DNA of 40,606 nucleotides from an uncultured Erysipelotrichaceae bacterium (GTDB taxonomy: Bacteria > Bacillota_I > Bacilli_A > RF39 > UBA660), in assembly GCA_902803685.1 (NCBI GenBank), contig CADCQR010000037.1, positions 1 to 40,606 on the forward strand, read 5' to 3'. The notes beneath the pieces are model-generated. The model did not search any database. It was not told the DNA's origin and was given only the letters and a program-made list of their open reading frames with translations. The position numbers and the translations under genes are program-made. This document shows, in pieces, positions 1 through 7,899 of the stretch. How positions within the stretch are numbered: the stretch's first letter is position 1; each line of letters starts with the position of its first letter.

Positions 1-2
1 AG

Positions 3-188
3 TATTGTTATAGTGCCGATAGTTTTTCTTTAGTCTCTTCTGATGGATGGCCTAGTTTGACTGTAGGGGATTTTTTACATTTAAAATTAGATTCAGTATC
101 TAACAAAACGAAAACACCTAACTTTAAAGTTTTGAAAAAAATTGATTTAAATAATAATAGTGTTTCACAGTTTAAGAAAAAAAGATAA
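3..188 (+). CDS. C-terminal end of an unidentified protein (partial)
   Basis: An open frame enters from the left edge and ends at TAA 186-188, giving 61 residues. The end reads ...GWPSLTVGDFLHLKLD... followed by a basic tail (FKKKR). The alternation of hydrophobic residues after 'VGD' could be part of an OB-like or other small beta domain, but I cannot assign a family. The codon use and reading direction match the following genes, so I take it as a real gene tail rather than a chance frame. The opposite-strand open frame over the same bases looks like a shadow. Confidence 0.5.
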   Translation, partial: YCYSADSFSLVSSDGWPSLTVGDFLHLKLDSVSNKTKTPNFKVLKKIDLNNNSVSQFKKKR

Positions 189-203
189 ATAGTTATAACA
201 AGG

Positions 204-232
204 TTGCTAAATTTTTCTTGAAATGTTATCAT
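204..232 (+). promoter_or_regulatory. Candidate sigma-A promoter for cdaA
   Basis: TTGCTA (204-209), 17-bp spacer, TATCAT (227-232) preceded by TG (extended -10). The implied leader to the cdaA start is about 90 nt; I see no known riboswitch in it. Weak -10 match, so moderate confidence at best. Confidence 0.35.
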
Positions 233-327
233 ATATTATGAGAATAGAGTGCTATTTTGCTTATTGTTTTTTCTTTGCGTTGGTGGTCTGTTCGTTTGAA
301 TTAATTAAACATTAGGAGATGATGTAA

Positions 328-1155
328 GTGTCTATTTCGTTGAATGATGTATTAAATATTGTCAGAGAAGTAGTAGATATTTCGTTAGTTTGGTTTATCT
401 TTTATTATATATTAAAAAACATTAAGAATAATTTGAAATTATCTTTGTTATTTAAAGGGGTTATTTTCATTATTATTTTAAACGTTATAAGCGAATTCTT
501 TGGATTGATTACAGTTGGTCTTCTTTTGGAGTATATAATTCAGTGGGGACCAATTGCTTTGATTGTAATATTTCAGCCAGAGATAAGAAATATATTGGAA
601 CAATTGGGAAGAAGTCAGTTGTTGGGTAGACATAAAGTTTTAACTGTTGATGAACGTGAGCGAATGGTATATGAGATGGTCAATGCTGTAGATTATTTAC
701 GAAAGGAGCGCATAGGTGCTTTGATTGTAATAGAAAGGGATCAGAGCTTGGCTAACTATATAGATAAAGCTAAAAAACTTTATGCCGACTTGAGTAGTGA
801 TTTGCTAATTGCCATTTTTTATGAAGGCAATCCATTGCATGATGGAGGTGTTATAATACAGGGAGATAGAATTACATGTGCTGGTGCTGTTTTTCCAACT
901 AGTAATAGTACTAAACTAAATAGGAGATTGGGAACAAGACATAGAGCTGCTTTGGGGTTGGCTGAAGAAACTGATGCTATTTGTATAGTTGTTTCTGAAG
1001 AGACTGGAAGAGTATCAATTGCTGTAAAAGGTGAGATGCTATATAATTTAACAATTGATGATGTAAGAATGATGTTAATTGATGAGTTGCGCCCTAAGCA
1101 GGAATCTGAAGAAGATATTATAGATGAGGAAGAGATATATGAAGAAGATAATTAA
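328..1155 (+). CDS. cdaA: Diadenylate cyclase CdaA (c-di-AMP synthase)
   Basis: Makes cyclic di-AMP from two ATP at the cytoplasmic membrane. The 275-residue protein has hydrophobic N-terminal segments (about residues 14-30, 42-62 and 66-83), then a DisA_N domain (about 95-255). The catalytic Asp motif is at 171-174 (HDGG, where most relatives have HDGA) and the ATP-binding RHR is at 204-206 (GTRHRAALG), followed by the family's IVVSEETG. An acidic tail ends the protein. The GTG start at 328 follows an AGGAG ribosome site at about 314-318; no ATG gives a better N-terminus. It overlaps the next gene, cdaR, by 17 bp, the usual cdaA-cdaR arrangement. The Ala-to-Gly change beside the catalytic Asp is conservative, so activity is expected. 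Confidence 0.96.
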   Translation: MSISLNDVLNIVREVVDISLVWFIFYYILKNIKNNLKLSLLFKGVIFIIILNVISEFFGLITVGLLLEYIIQWGPIALIVIFQPEIRNILEQLGRSQLLGRHKVLTVDERERMVYEMVNAVDYLRKERIGALIVIERDQSLANYIDKAKKLYADLSSDLLIAIFYEGNPLHDGGVIIQGDRITCAGAVFPTSNSTKLNRRLGTRHRAALGLAEETDAICIVVSEETGRVSIAVKGEMLYNLTIDDVRMMLIDELRPKQESEEDIIDEEEIYEEDN

Positions 1156-2494
1156 ATTTTTTGCAAAAATTTTTGGTTTGATTGCCTCATTTTTTGATAG
1201 AATCTTGATTATTCCTATAACACGAATGATACTAAAAATAATGGAATTCTTTAAAAATAATGGTAAGGCGTTGGATAAGTTTGCAAGTAAGAAGTCAACT
1301 CTTTTAATTGTTAGTTTGGCTTTGGCATTTATCGTTTATATTGTGGTTGATCAAGAAACGACTATAATGCTTGATCAATATGCTGAAATATTAGAAGATA
1401 GACCAGTTACTGCTATTTATAATGCAGAATCTTATGTAGTAGAAGGCCTTCCCGAGAATGTTGATATTACTTTAGTTGGACAAAAAAGGCATATCTTTTT
1501 AGCGAAACAATCTCCTTCACAGAGTGTTTCTGTTGATTTAACTGGATTAAAACCAGGAGTTCATAAAGTGAAATTAAAATACACTCAAACGATGAAGTCT
1601 TTGGATTATAAGTTAGATCCTTCAACTGTATCAGTAACTATATACGAGAAAGAAAGTGTTAGTAAATCTTTATCTAGCGATTTGTTACATAAAGATAGTT
1701 TGGATAGTAAGTTATATGTTAATGGTGTAGAGTTGGATCGTAGTTCTGTTATTGTTAAGGGTGCTAACTATAAATTAAAGAAAATAGCTACTGTTAAGGC
1801 GTTAGTTGATATTGAAAGCATTGCTAAACAGCAAGCTGGTGATATTACACTAAAAGATGTGCCATTAGTTGCTTATGATGGTGATGGTAAGAAGGTAGAT
1901 GTTGAAATCGTTCCTGCCACTATTACTACTAAACTTACTATTACTTCACCTAATAAAACAGTTCCAATAAAAGTTGTACCTAAAGGAACTTTGGCTTTTG
2001 GTAAGTCGATTAAAGAATTGGTTCCAGATATTAGTACTGTAACTATCTATGGAAGTCAAGGGGCTGTTGATGCTACTGAACAGGTTGAGGTTATTGTTGA
2101 TGTTGATAAGTTAGATAAAGATAAGGATTATAAAGTAACAATAAAGAAGCCTAGTGGTATTACAGAGTTGAGTTCCAAAACACTTAATGTGGCTGTGAAG
2201 CTAGATGATTCTACTACTCGTGAATTTGCTAACTTGTCTGTAACTACGGAGAACTTGGATCCCAAATATAAGGTTCAAGCTGTTTCTGAGGACGATAGAC
2301 AGGTAACTGTTGTTGTAAAGGGTAGTAAAGATATTGTTGATAAAGTTGAGGCCTCATCTATTCATCCATATATTGATCTTACAAATTATGGACCTGGAAC
2401 TCATGATGTGGATGTAAAGGTTAATGGAGATGATTTGAAGCTTTCATACTCTTCAAAAACTAAGAAAATTAAAGTTGTTATTAGCGAAAAATAA
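1139..2494 (+). CDS. cdaR: YbbR-domain protein, CdaA regulator CdaR
   Basis: CdaR is the membrane partner that modulates CdaA. The protein has a hydrophobic N-terminal region (about 40-60 is the clear membrane anchor, STLLIVSLALAFIVYIVV) and then a long extracytoplasmic part made of repeated YbbR domains of about 80-90 residues, recognisable by recurring 'DLTG/DLTNYGPGTHDVDVKV' type strands. The length, 451 residues, suits three to four YbbR repeats. I prefer the ATG at 1139 because AGGAAGAG lies just before it; an in-frame ATG at 1124 would add five residues. It overlaps the end of cdaA and is followed by a hairpin terminator, so glmM, which follows cdaR in many Bacilli, is not in this operon. 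Confidence 0.9.
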   Translation: MKKIIKFFAKIFGLIASFFDRILIIPITRMILKIMEFFKNNGKALDKFASKKSTLLIVSLALAFIVYIVVDQETTIMLDQYAEILEDRPVTAIYNAESYVVEGLPENVDITLVGQKRHIFLAKQSPSQSVSVDLTGLKPGVHKVKLKYTQTMKSLDYKLDPSTVSVTIYEKESVSKSLSSDLLHKDSLDSKLYVNGVELDRSSVIVKGANYKLKKIATVKALVDIESIAKQQAGDITLKDVPLVAYDGDGKKVDVEIVPATITTKLTITSPNKTVPIKVVPKGTLAFGKSIKELVPDISTVTIYGSQGAVDATEQVEVIVDVDKLDKDKDYKVTIKKPSGITELSSKTLNVAVKLDDSTTREFANLSVTTENLDPKYKVQAVSEDDRQVTVVVKGSKDIVDKVEASSIHPYIDLTNYGPGTHDVDVKVNGDDLKLSYSSKTKKIKVVISEK

Positions 2495-2495
2495 A

Positions 2496-2533
2496 AACAT
2501 CTAAATTGGTATCTCAATTCGAGATGCTTTTTT
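2496..2533 (+). terminator. Terminator after cdaR
   Basis: Stem ACATCT/AGATGC-type arms (2497-2502 with 2522-2527) enclosing an inner AATTG/CAATT stem, then a run of T at 2528-2534. It closes the cdaA-cdaR unit. Confidence 0.6.
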
Positions 2534-2562
2534 TGAATAAAAGTAAATTTATCTCATATATT
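2533..2562 (+). promoter_or_regulatory. Candidate promoter for the lipoprotein gene at 2584
   Basis: TTGAAT (2533-2538), 18-bp spacer, TATATT (2557-2562). The -35 sits at the end of the cdaR terminator T-run. The predicted transcript would start about 15 nt before the ATG. Confidence 0.4.
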
Positions 2563-2583
2563 TAACTAGGTTAGAGGTGAAAT

Positions 2584-3579
2584 ATGAGAAGGGTAATATT
2601 CTTAGTAGTAGTGTGTTTTTTACTCACTGCTTGTAATGTTAGAAATAGCGGAAATATAGGTAATATTTTTGTTAAAAAAGTAAATAATTTGGATTCTTAT
2701 TACTTAGCAGGAGATTTAGTATTGAGAAATAATGATGAAGTTTATACGTATCAAGTAGAAGTTAGTTTTGAAAAAAAATCTAATTATAAGGTTTTGCTTA
2801 CTAATAAAGCTAATAATTCTACGCAAGTTATTTTAAAAAATTCTGATGGTGTATATATTCTTACTCCTGCATTGAATAGAAGTTTTAAATTTCAAAGTGA
2901 TTGGCCATATAATAATTCACAGATTTATTTGTTAAAGTCATTGGCTAATGATATAAATAATGATGATAAGTTAAAGTTAGAATCGACAGACAAATATAAT
3001 GTTTTAATTACTAGTGTTAATTATCCTAATAATAAAGATTTAACTAGTCAAAAAATTATATTAGATAAGAATTTAGAATTAAAAAAGGTAACTGTTTACG
3101 ATAAAGATAAAGTTTCTGTAATGGAATTTAAAGTTAAGAAATGTGATTATTCTCCATCTTTTAACGAAGATTATTTTGCTTTAGATAATGTTATGAAGAC
3201 ATTTTCTGACAATAATAATTTAGTGAAAGAGACAATGACGTTAGAAGATACTATATATCCGCTTGTTTTACCTACTGGAACAACTTTAGTTAGCGAAGAA
3301 AAAATCAAGAAAGCTGGAGGAGAAAGAATCCTTATGACTTTTGAAGGTGACAGTCCTTTCTTATTAGTTGAAGAAACAGCTAATCCTGAGGAAGAATTTA
3401 CTGTTATACCAACTAATGGAGAGCCATATCAGTTAATGGATACATTGGGCGTTATGACAGAAAACTCACTTAATTGGACTTCTAATGGAATTGAATATTA
3501 CCTTGTCAGCGATGTTTTGTCAAGTACTGATTTAGTGGATATTGCACAGTCTATTTATAATTTGCCTGCCATGAAATAA
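2584..3579 (+). CDS. Lipoprotein, LolA/GerS-YdcC-like
   Basis: A 331-residue exported lipoprotein. The signal peptide ends in the lipobox LTAC (Cys17), so the mature protein should be anchored to the outer face of the membrane. The body is a chain of amphipathic strands (YYLAGDLVLRNNDEVYTYQV..., then ...KIILDKNLELKKVTVYDKDK...) like LolA-fold proteins, and the C-terminal part (GTTLVSEEKIKKAGGERILMTF, then ...FLLVEETA...) resembles the DUF4367-type end of the GerS/YdcC sporulation-germination lipoproteins. That family link is from pattern memory and would need a profile search. The ATG at 2584 follows AGAGGTGA. A role in spore cortex or envelope would fit the spore genes elsewhere in the window but is inference. 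Confidence 0.7.
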   Translation: MRRVIFLVVVCFLLTACNVRNSGNIGNIFVKKVNNLDSYYLAGDLVLRNNDEVYTYQVEVSFEKKSNYKVLLTNKANNSTQVILKNSDGVYILTPALNRSFKFQSDWPYNNSQIYLLKSLANDINNDDKLKLESTDKYNVLITSVNYPNNKDLTSQKIILDKNLELKKVTVYDKDKVSVMEFKVKKCDYSPSFNEDYFALDNVMKTFSDNNNLVKETMTLEDTIYPLVLPTGTTLVSEEKIKKAGGERILMTFEGDSPFLLVEETANPEEEFTVIPTNGEPYQLMDTLGVMTENSLNWTSNGIEYYLVSDVLSSTDLVDIAQSIYNLPAMK

Positions 3580-3582
3580 AAC

Positions 3583-3611
3583 TTTACCTTGATTTTTCAA
3601 TATGCTATAAT
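3583..3611 (+). promoter_or_regulatory. Extended -10 promoter for the gene at 3629
   Basis: TTTACC (3583-3588), 17-bp spacer ending in TGC, TATAAT (3606-3611). Predicted leader is only about 10 nt, ending in the AGGTGG ribosome site. Confidence 0.5.
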
Positions 3612-3628
3612 GTTTCCAGGTGGTAGAG

Positions 3629-4336
3629 ATGACAAAGAAAAAAATAAATAGTTCAGCAAATAGCGGAAGTGTTAAGAATACAAAAAAAACTGAAAATAAA
3701 AGTGACACTTTAGTGCAGTCTAATAAAAAGGTTAAAAATGAAAAAGTAGTTTCTAAAGGAAAAAGTTTCGAATTCAACGAAAAAAAAGATATTAGTAAGA
3801 GTAAAAAAGTTATTAGAAAAAGCTATGCTGATGAAAGTAAGATAACAATTAGTGATGATGTGAAGAGAATATTTTTTACAACATTGGGTGTATTAGTAGT
3901 ATTAATAGTTTTTTATCTTATATCTGTTGCTGTGACCGGTGGTTTTGCTAAAGATGAAAAAACTGAGATTGAGACTGTTGAATTTCAATATTCTGAAATT
4001 TTAGCTGGAACTAGTTTTGATAGAGGTGGTAACTATATTGTAGTATATTATGATAAAACTGATTCCGAAAATGAAAATACTGCACTTATTACTAATAGTA
4101 TCGCAAGCTTGAAGTCGAGAATTTCTACAGCAGACTACGGTGTGTATACTTGCGATTTAGGTAATGCCTTTAATGAGCATTTTGTTACTGATGGTGAGCC
4201 TAACACCAATCCAACTAGTGTATCAGAGTTATCATTTAATGGTGCTACTGTTATAAGATTTGAAAATGGCAATGTTGCCGATTATGTTTATGGTGCTAGT
4301 GAAGTCTGTAACTATTTAGATGGTTATATGCAATAA
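3629..4336 (+). CDS. Membrane-anchored protein with thioredoxin-like outer part, unknown function
   Basis: Not a gene I can name. The 235-residue product has a long Lys/Ser/Asn-rich cytoplasmic segment (1-80, probably disordered), one membrane helix (about 81-103) and an extracellular domain of about 130 residues. That domain has the strand order of a thioredoxin fold: a first strand YIVVYYDK (136-143), a second VYTCDLGN (172-179), and ATVIRFENGNVADYVYGA (206-223), which resembles the beta-hairpin after the cis-proline in thioredoxins. There is no CXXC pair, so it would not be an ordinary oxidoreductase. The ATG at 3629 is chosen over a GTG at 3620 because AGGTGG (3618-3623) is well placed for it. 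The fold call is an inference from pattern. Confidence 0.7.
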   Translation: MTKKKINSSANSGSVKNTKKTENKSDTLVQSNKKVKNEKVVSKGKSFEFNEKKDISKSKKVIRKSYADESKITISDDVKRIFFTTLGVLVVLIVFYLISVAVTGGFAKDEKTEIETVEFQYSEILAGTSFDRGGNYIVVYYDKTDSENENTALITNSIASLKSRISTADYGVYTCDLGNAFNEHFVTDGEPNTNPTSVSELSFNGATVIRFENGNVADYVYGASEVCNYLDGYMQ

Positions 4337-4396
4337 AAGCTATTAAAGAGATTCATGTATACTTTTAGTATAATTCTTTTGATAGCTCTTTTTTTT
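4336..4396 (+). terminator. Terminator after the gene ending at 4336
   Basis: Long imperfect hairpin: AGCTATTAAAGA (4338-4349) pairs with TCTTTTGATAGCT (4375-4387), with an inner TATAC/GTATA stem, followed by eight or more T. Confidence 0.65.
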
Positions 4397-4450
4397 GTTT
4401 TTAAATTATTTTTGGTGTGTTATTATTATAATAGATTGGGAGTGATAATC

Positions 4451-5692
4451 ATGATAAAAAAAATCAAGCCTAGGTTTTCAAAACATAATGCGGATAATCA
4501 TTTAGATGAAGATGGTAAGATACTTCATAGTAAGAAGATTGTTACTGGTTTCGAACTATTTGTAATATCATTTATGTTATTGATTTTTGGTATAGTTTGT
4601 GGATGTTTTATAACACTGTATACGAAGTCAGTGTTAGGGTATAGAACGGACGGTAAAGAAAGTGAAATAATAAAAAACTATAATTATATTAAAGATAATT
4701 ATTATGGCAAATTAGATGAAAATAAATTGCTTAACTCGGCTATTTCAGGAATGCTCGAGTCATTAGGTGATGATTACTCTTCTTTTTATGATGAAGAGAG
4801 TACATTAGATTTCAATAGTAAGATGGATGGAAAGTATAAAGGTATAGGTGCCTCAATTCAATGGGACAAGGGCGAAAATAAGGTTGTTGAAGTTTATGCA
4901 GATTCTCCTGCTGAAAAAGCAGGTATTAAAGTTAAAGATGTTATAATTGCTGTTGGAGATATTGATGTTACTAATTTAACCGCTACTGAGTTAGCTGATA
5001 TTATTTTAAAACAGGGGGATAGTAAATTTGATATTACCGTTGATAGAAATGGCCAAAAGTTGAAGTTCACTTTGAAATTAGATATGATTGAGTTAAAGTC
5101 TGTTCATTCAATGGTGAGCCAAGAAAATGATAAAAAAATTGGTTATATTAAAATAGATGTTTTTGCTAGTAATACTAGTGAACAGTTTCACAAAGAATTA
5201 GAAAGTTTAGAAAAGAAGAAAATAGATTCACTAATTATTGATGTGCGTGATAATACTGGTGGACATTTGTCTGTTGCTGGAGATATTCTTGATTTCTTCT
5301 TTCAGAAGGGAACTACGCTATATCAACTGTCTAATGAGTCGGGTGTTTCTAAGTATAAGGCTAAGACAGCAGAAAAGAGAAATTATCCAATAGTAATTTT
5401 AGTTAATGAAGCTAGCGCTTCGGCTTCCGAGTTATTGACATCTTGTTTTATGGATAATTATAAAGATGTAACTGTTGTTGGTAAGATTACATATGGAAAA
5501 GGTACGGTTCAAAAGGCTATTACTTTGCCAAATGGTTCTAGTTACAAATTGACGGTAGAAAAGTGGCTTACTTCTAGTGGAAGGTCAGTAGATGGTGAAG
5601 GTGTTACTCCAGATGTTGATATTGATATTGATGCTGAAAAGTGCGAGGATACGCAACTAGAAAAGGCTTATGCAATATTATCAAATAAATAG
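4451..5692 (+). CDS. S41 family C-terminal processing protease (CtpA/CtpB-like)
   Basis: A membrane-tethered serine protease that trims or degrades extracytoplasmic proteins; CtpB is the sporulation member in Bacillus subtilis. From the ATG at 4451 it has 413 residues: a short basic cytoplasmic start, a membrane helix (about 33-57), a PDZ domain (about 127-205, GIGASI...SPAEKAGIKVKD) and the S41 catalytic core (about 225-395). The catalytic pair is Ser324 in NEASASASE and Lys350 in TYGKGTVQ, with the substrate strand DVRDNTGGHLSVAG at 264-277. The ATG has GGGAGTG just upstream; an in-frame ATG at 4355 would add 32 hydrophobic residues encoded across the preceding terminator and is unlikely. 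A hairpin terminator follows. Confidence 0.93.
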   Translation: MIKKIKPRFSKHNADNHLDEDGKILHSKKIVTGFELFVISFMLLIFGIVCGCFITLYTKSVLGYRTDGKESEIIKNYNYIKDNYYGKLDENKLLNSAISGMLESLGDDYSSFYDEESTLDFNSKMDGKYKGIGASIQWDKGENKVVEVYADSPAEKAGIKVKDVIIAVGDIDVTNLTATELADIILKQGDSKFDITVDRNGQKLKFTLKLDMIELKSVHSMVSQENDKKIGYIKIDVFASNTSEQFHKELESLEKKKIDSLIIDVRDNTGGHLSVAGDILDFFFQKGTTLYQLSNESGVSKYKAKTAEKRNYPIVILVNEASASASELLTSCFMDNYKDVTVVGKITYGKGTVQKAITLPNGSSYKLTVEKWLTSSGRSVDGEGVTPDVDIDIDAEKCEDTQLEKAYAILSNK

Positions 5693-5698
5693 TTAATA

Positions 5699-5730
5699 TA
5701 AAAAAGCTGGCGATAAGCAGCTTTTTTAAT
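5699..5730. terminator. Bidirectional terminator between convergent genes
   Basis: AAAAAGCTG (5701-5709) pairs with CAGCTTTTTT (5718-5727); A-run and T-run on either side serve both the + strand protease gene and the - strand sortase gene, whose stop codon overlaps it. Confidence 0.75.
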
Positions 5731-6289
5731 TAATAATATCGCAGCTAATAATAAGTTGTTTGTTCTTATGTTTTGGACTACATGTTGTAAGTATTAGTTG
5801 TTTGTTTTTGGATTTAGTAACCTCAATATCTCCATCTTTATTTGATTCCCATATATTGTTTACAGAATAAATATATTTTTTTCCCTTATACTCTAAGTGT
5901 ATTATATCTCCAAGTTGAATTTTATCTAAGTCCTTAAAAAATGCTATATTCCCTGTTCCTGAATGTGCGGCAATGAACATAATACTATCATTTTCTGATG
6001 GCTCGATGCTACCTGGTAAAATAGTAACGTTTTCTTCAATATTGTTTTTTTTACTAGTTATTTCGTATAATTCTTTGTTTAAGTTTATTTTCTCTATGAT
6101 TATTTGCCCTATTTTCTTTTCTTCAGTTCCAATGTCATTACTTATTTCTGTTTTTTCTATTTTTTCGCTTTGCTTTTTCTGTTGATTATTTTCTATGGTA
6201 ATTGTTGTTGCTTCTTTTGTATAAATTATGAAACAGCTAATCTGAAAAAATATAAGTATGATTAATATTTTTGTTATTTTTTTTAGCAT
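5726..6289 (-). CDS. Sortase, with Gln where the catalytic Arg is expected
   Basis: Sortases cut a C-terminal sorting motif and attach the protein to the cell wall. This 187-residue protein has an N-terminal membrane helix (about 5-23), a charged linker, and a sortase domain (about 58-187) with the catalytic His109 in FIAAHSGTG and Cys170 in LILTTCSPK. After the Cys, sortases carry an essential Arg in a strand of the type 'R-L-I-V'; here the matching strand is NKQLIIS, which puts Gln178 there. It starts inside the end of the surface-protein gene (ATGCTAA overlap, 7 bp) with no ribosome site of its own, so translation is probably coupled. The small size and linker suggest a class D-like or unclassified sortase. 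Its likely substrate is the overlapping upstream gene. Confidence 0.88.
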   Translation of the reverse strand: MLKKITKILIILIFFQISCFIIYTKEATTITIENNQQKKQSEKIEKTEISNDIGTEEKKIGQIIIEKINLNKELYEITSKKNNIEENVTILPGSIEPSENDSIMFIAAHSGTGNIAFFKDLDKIQLGDIIHLEYKGKKYIYSVNNIWESNKDGDIEVTKSKNKQLILTTCSPKHKNKQLIISCDIIN

Positions 6290-7698
6290 AGTAGTAAATA
6301 GGCGTATTTAAAAATATATTTTAACAAAGAAGAATGTGTGGATGTATTAGGAACTTTTATTTTATAGTCTTTAAGTTCTATTATTTGTTCTTCATTATCT
6401 TTAACTATAATTTTAATTGGTTCTATTTTTTCATATCCTTCTATGGAATTAATTTGTTTTAGTGTATAGGTTCCATAGCTTAGATTAAATGTTGCATATC
6501 CGTTTGAATCGGTTGTTATGCTCTTTATAATATTGTTATCCTTATCGTATATTTCGAAGGTAACGTTACCTTCATCAGTAAAGGTGCTTTCTCCATATGT
6601 TTTGTGAATTGTAATCATATTTTCTATTATATCATCTTCGAGTTGAAGCTCTACTTTTGAATTGTTTTCATTTATGTTAACTTCATATTCTTTTTCGTCA
6701 AGTAGGTATCCTTCTCCAGGGCTTATTTCTTTAATTTTGTATTTGCCAAAAGGTATATCTTCAATAGTTCCATAGCCATTTTTGTTAATTTTTATTGTAT
6801 TAATTAATTCATCTGTTGCTCCATATAAACCATAAGTAGTATTTTCAACAGAAGCATCTCCTATCCTGGTAGATAGTTTTGTTTTAGAGTTCACTTTTTT
6901 AATAGTTATGGATGTTTTTAAAACATTTAATTTAATACTATTGGTAATATCATCAAGATTGCCTCTCATTACTAAGTTTTGAGTATTAGGTGCTTGATAA
7001 TATTTTGTATTGTTTTTAAAGATATTTGCTTTTCGTGTTAAGTTTACTGTATATTCTCCTTCTTCTAGATTTTCAATTATTAGTGTATTATTTTCTATTT
7101 TTCCTAGTGATGTTGTATAGTTATTTAGGACTTTGTTTTTATCATGAAGTTCAATTTTTTTGTTAGCTTCAATATGCTGAATATTTTTTATATCAGGTTT
7201 TGTGAAATAATTATCTACTAAGGAATTTAATTCATTAATTTGAGTTGTATATGGCTCTATTTTGGGACCGTTTAATCCATTAGTAAAATAATATATTCCT
7301 TGTGGATCAGCAGTTTTCCAAATTAGATATTGTGTTACAGGATACCATTCTATATAGTAATGGTTAGAATATTGATACCCAAAATAAGCTAAAGCACTAA
7401 TTCTTTTTTGTTGTTCTTCTGTAAGGTTTGGAGCTCTATTGGTTAGAGTATATGTAGATGATGCATTGAAAAATTCTTCTGGTTCTATACAATAGGCAAA
7501 GTAATTAGTGTTTGTATCTCTAAAGAATCTTGCCTGTTGATAATAAATTGTTGTACGTTGAGTACCTGGCATTTTGTTAAAGTATATGCCTGCAATTGTG
7601 TCACCTTCATAAAATTTTGTTTCTTCTGCGTATACATTCAGTGTATTATTTATGATGGCTGTTAGTATTATTATTAAGAAAAATAAAAATTTTTTCAT
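6283..7698 (-). CDS. Surface protein: thioester domain plus SpaA/Cna_B repeats
   Basis: A 471-residue secreted adhesin-like protein. Signal peptide about 1-24 (ends VYA). The N-terminal part is a thioester domain, with Cys70 in FAYCIEPEEF and Gln123 in PVTQYLIWKT; in this family a Cys-Gln bond reacts covalently with host targets. Two SpaA-type Ig-like domains follow: about 261-354 (ITIKKV... and Glu324 in YKIKEIS) and about 361-444 (Lys366; Gln415 in YTLKQIN where Glu normally promotes the isopeptide bond). The C-terminus has a sorting-like motif KVPNTST (448-454) but only about 14 hydrophobic residues after it, and no basic tail. GGAGGG precedes the ATG. It overlaps the sortase gene, which reads in the same direction. 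Confidence 0.88.
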   Translation of the reverse strand: MKKFLFFLIIILTAIINNTLNVYAEETKFYEGDTIAGIYFNKMPGTQRTTIYYQQARFFRDTNTNYFAYCIEPEEFFNASSTYTLTNRAPNLTEEQQKRISALAYFGYQYSNHYYIEWYPVTQYLIWKTADPQGIYYFTNGLNGPKIEPYTTQINELNSLVDNYFTKPDIKNIQHIEANKKIELHDKNKVLNNYTTSLGKIENNTLIIENLEEGEYTVNLTRKANIFKNNTKYYQAPNTQNLVMRGNLDDITNSIKLNVLKTSITIKKVNSKTKLSTRIGDASVENTTYGLYGATDELINTIKINKNGYGTIEDIPFGKYKIKEISPGEGYLLDEKEYEVNINENNSKVELQLEDDIIENMITIHKTYGESTFTDEGNVTFEIYDKDNNIIKSITTDSNGYATFNLSYGTYTLKQINSIEGYEKIEPIKIIVKDNEEQIIELKDYKIKVPNTSTHSSLLKYIFKYAYLLLC

Positions 7699-7728
7699 CA
7701 GATCCCTCCTTTTTTCTTAATGTTTTAA

Positions 7729-7757
7729 ATAATAACAGGTATATTTTATGTTGTAAA
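7729..7757 (-). promoter_or_regulatory. Promoter for the thioester-protein/sortase operon
   Basis: On the - strand: TTTACA (7757-7752), 17-bp spacer ending in TGT, TATTAT (7734-7729). Leader about 25 nt. Confidence 0.5.
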
Positions 7758-7849
7758 ATTAGTGTTTTTGACTATTCTTGATTATTTTTGTATAAATATT
7801 GTTATTTTCTTAGTATAAATTAATCTTTTTATTTATTATTATTTATCAA

Positions 7850-7881
7850 ATGACAACTTTATAAGTTTTTCATGATATAAT
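7850..7881 (+). promoter_or_regulatory. Candidate promoter for fhs
   Basis: ATGACA (7850-7855) and TATAAT (7876-7881) preceded by TGA (extended -10). The 20-bp spacer is long, so the extended -10 probably does most of the work. Leader about 12 nt. Confidence 0.45.
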
Positions 7882-7899
7882 TTTGTAGAGGTGACTTAT

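Noticed and set aside
8..232. Open frame on the - strand at the left edge
   Set aside because: It lies opposite the tail of a + strand gene (3-188) and a promoter-like region, has no ribosome site, and its composition is that of an A/T-rich shadow.
189..327. A riboswitch before cdaA
   Set aside because: The leader of about 90 nt shows no motif of the known c-di-AMP (ydaO) or other riboswitches.
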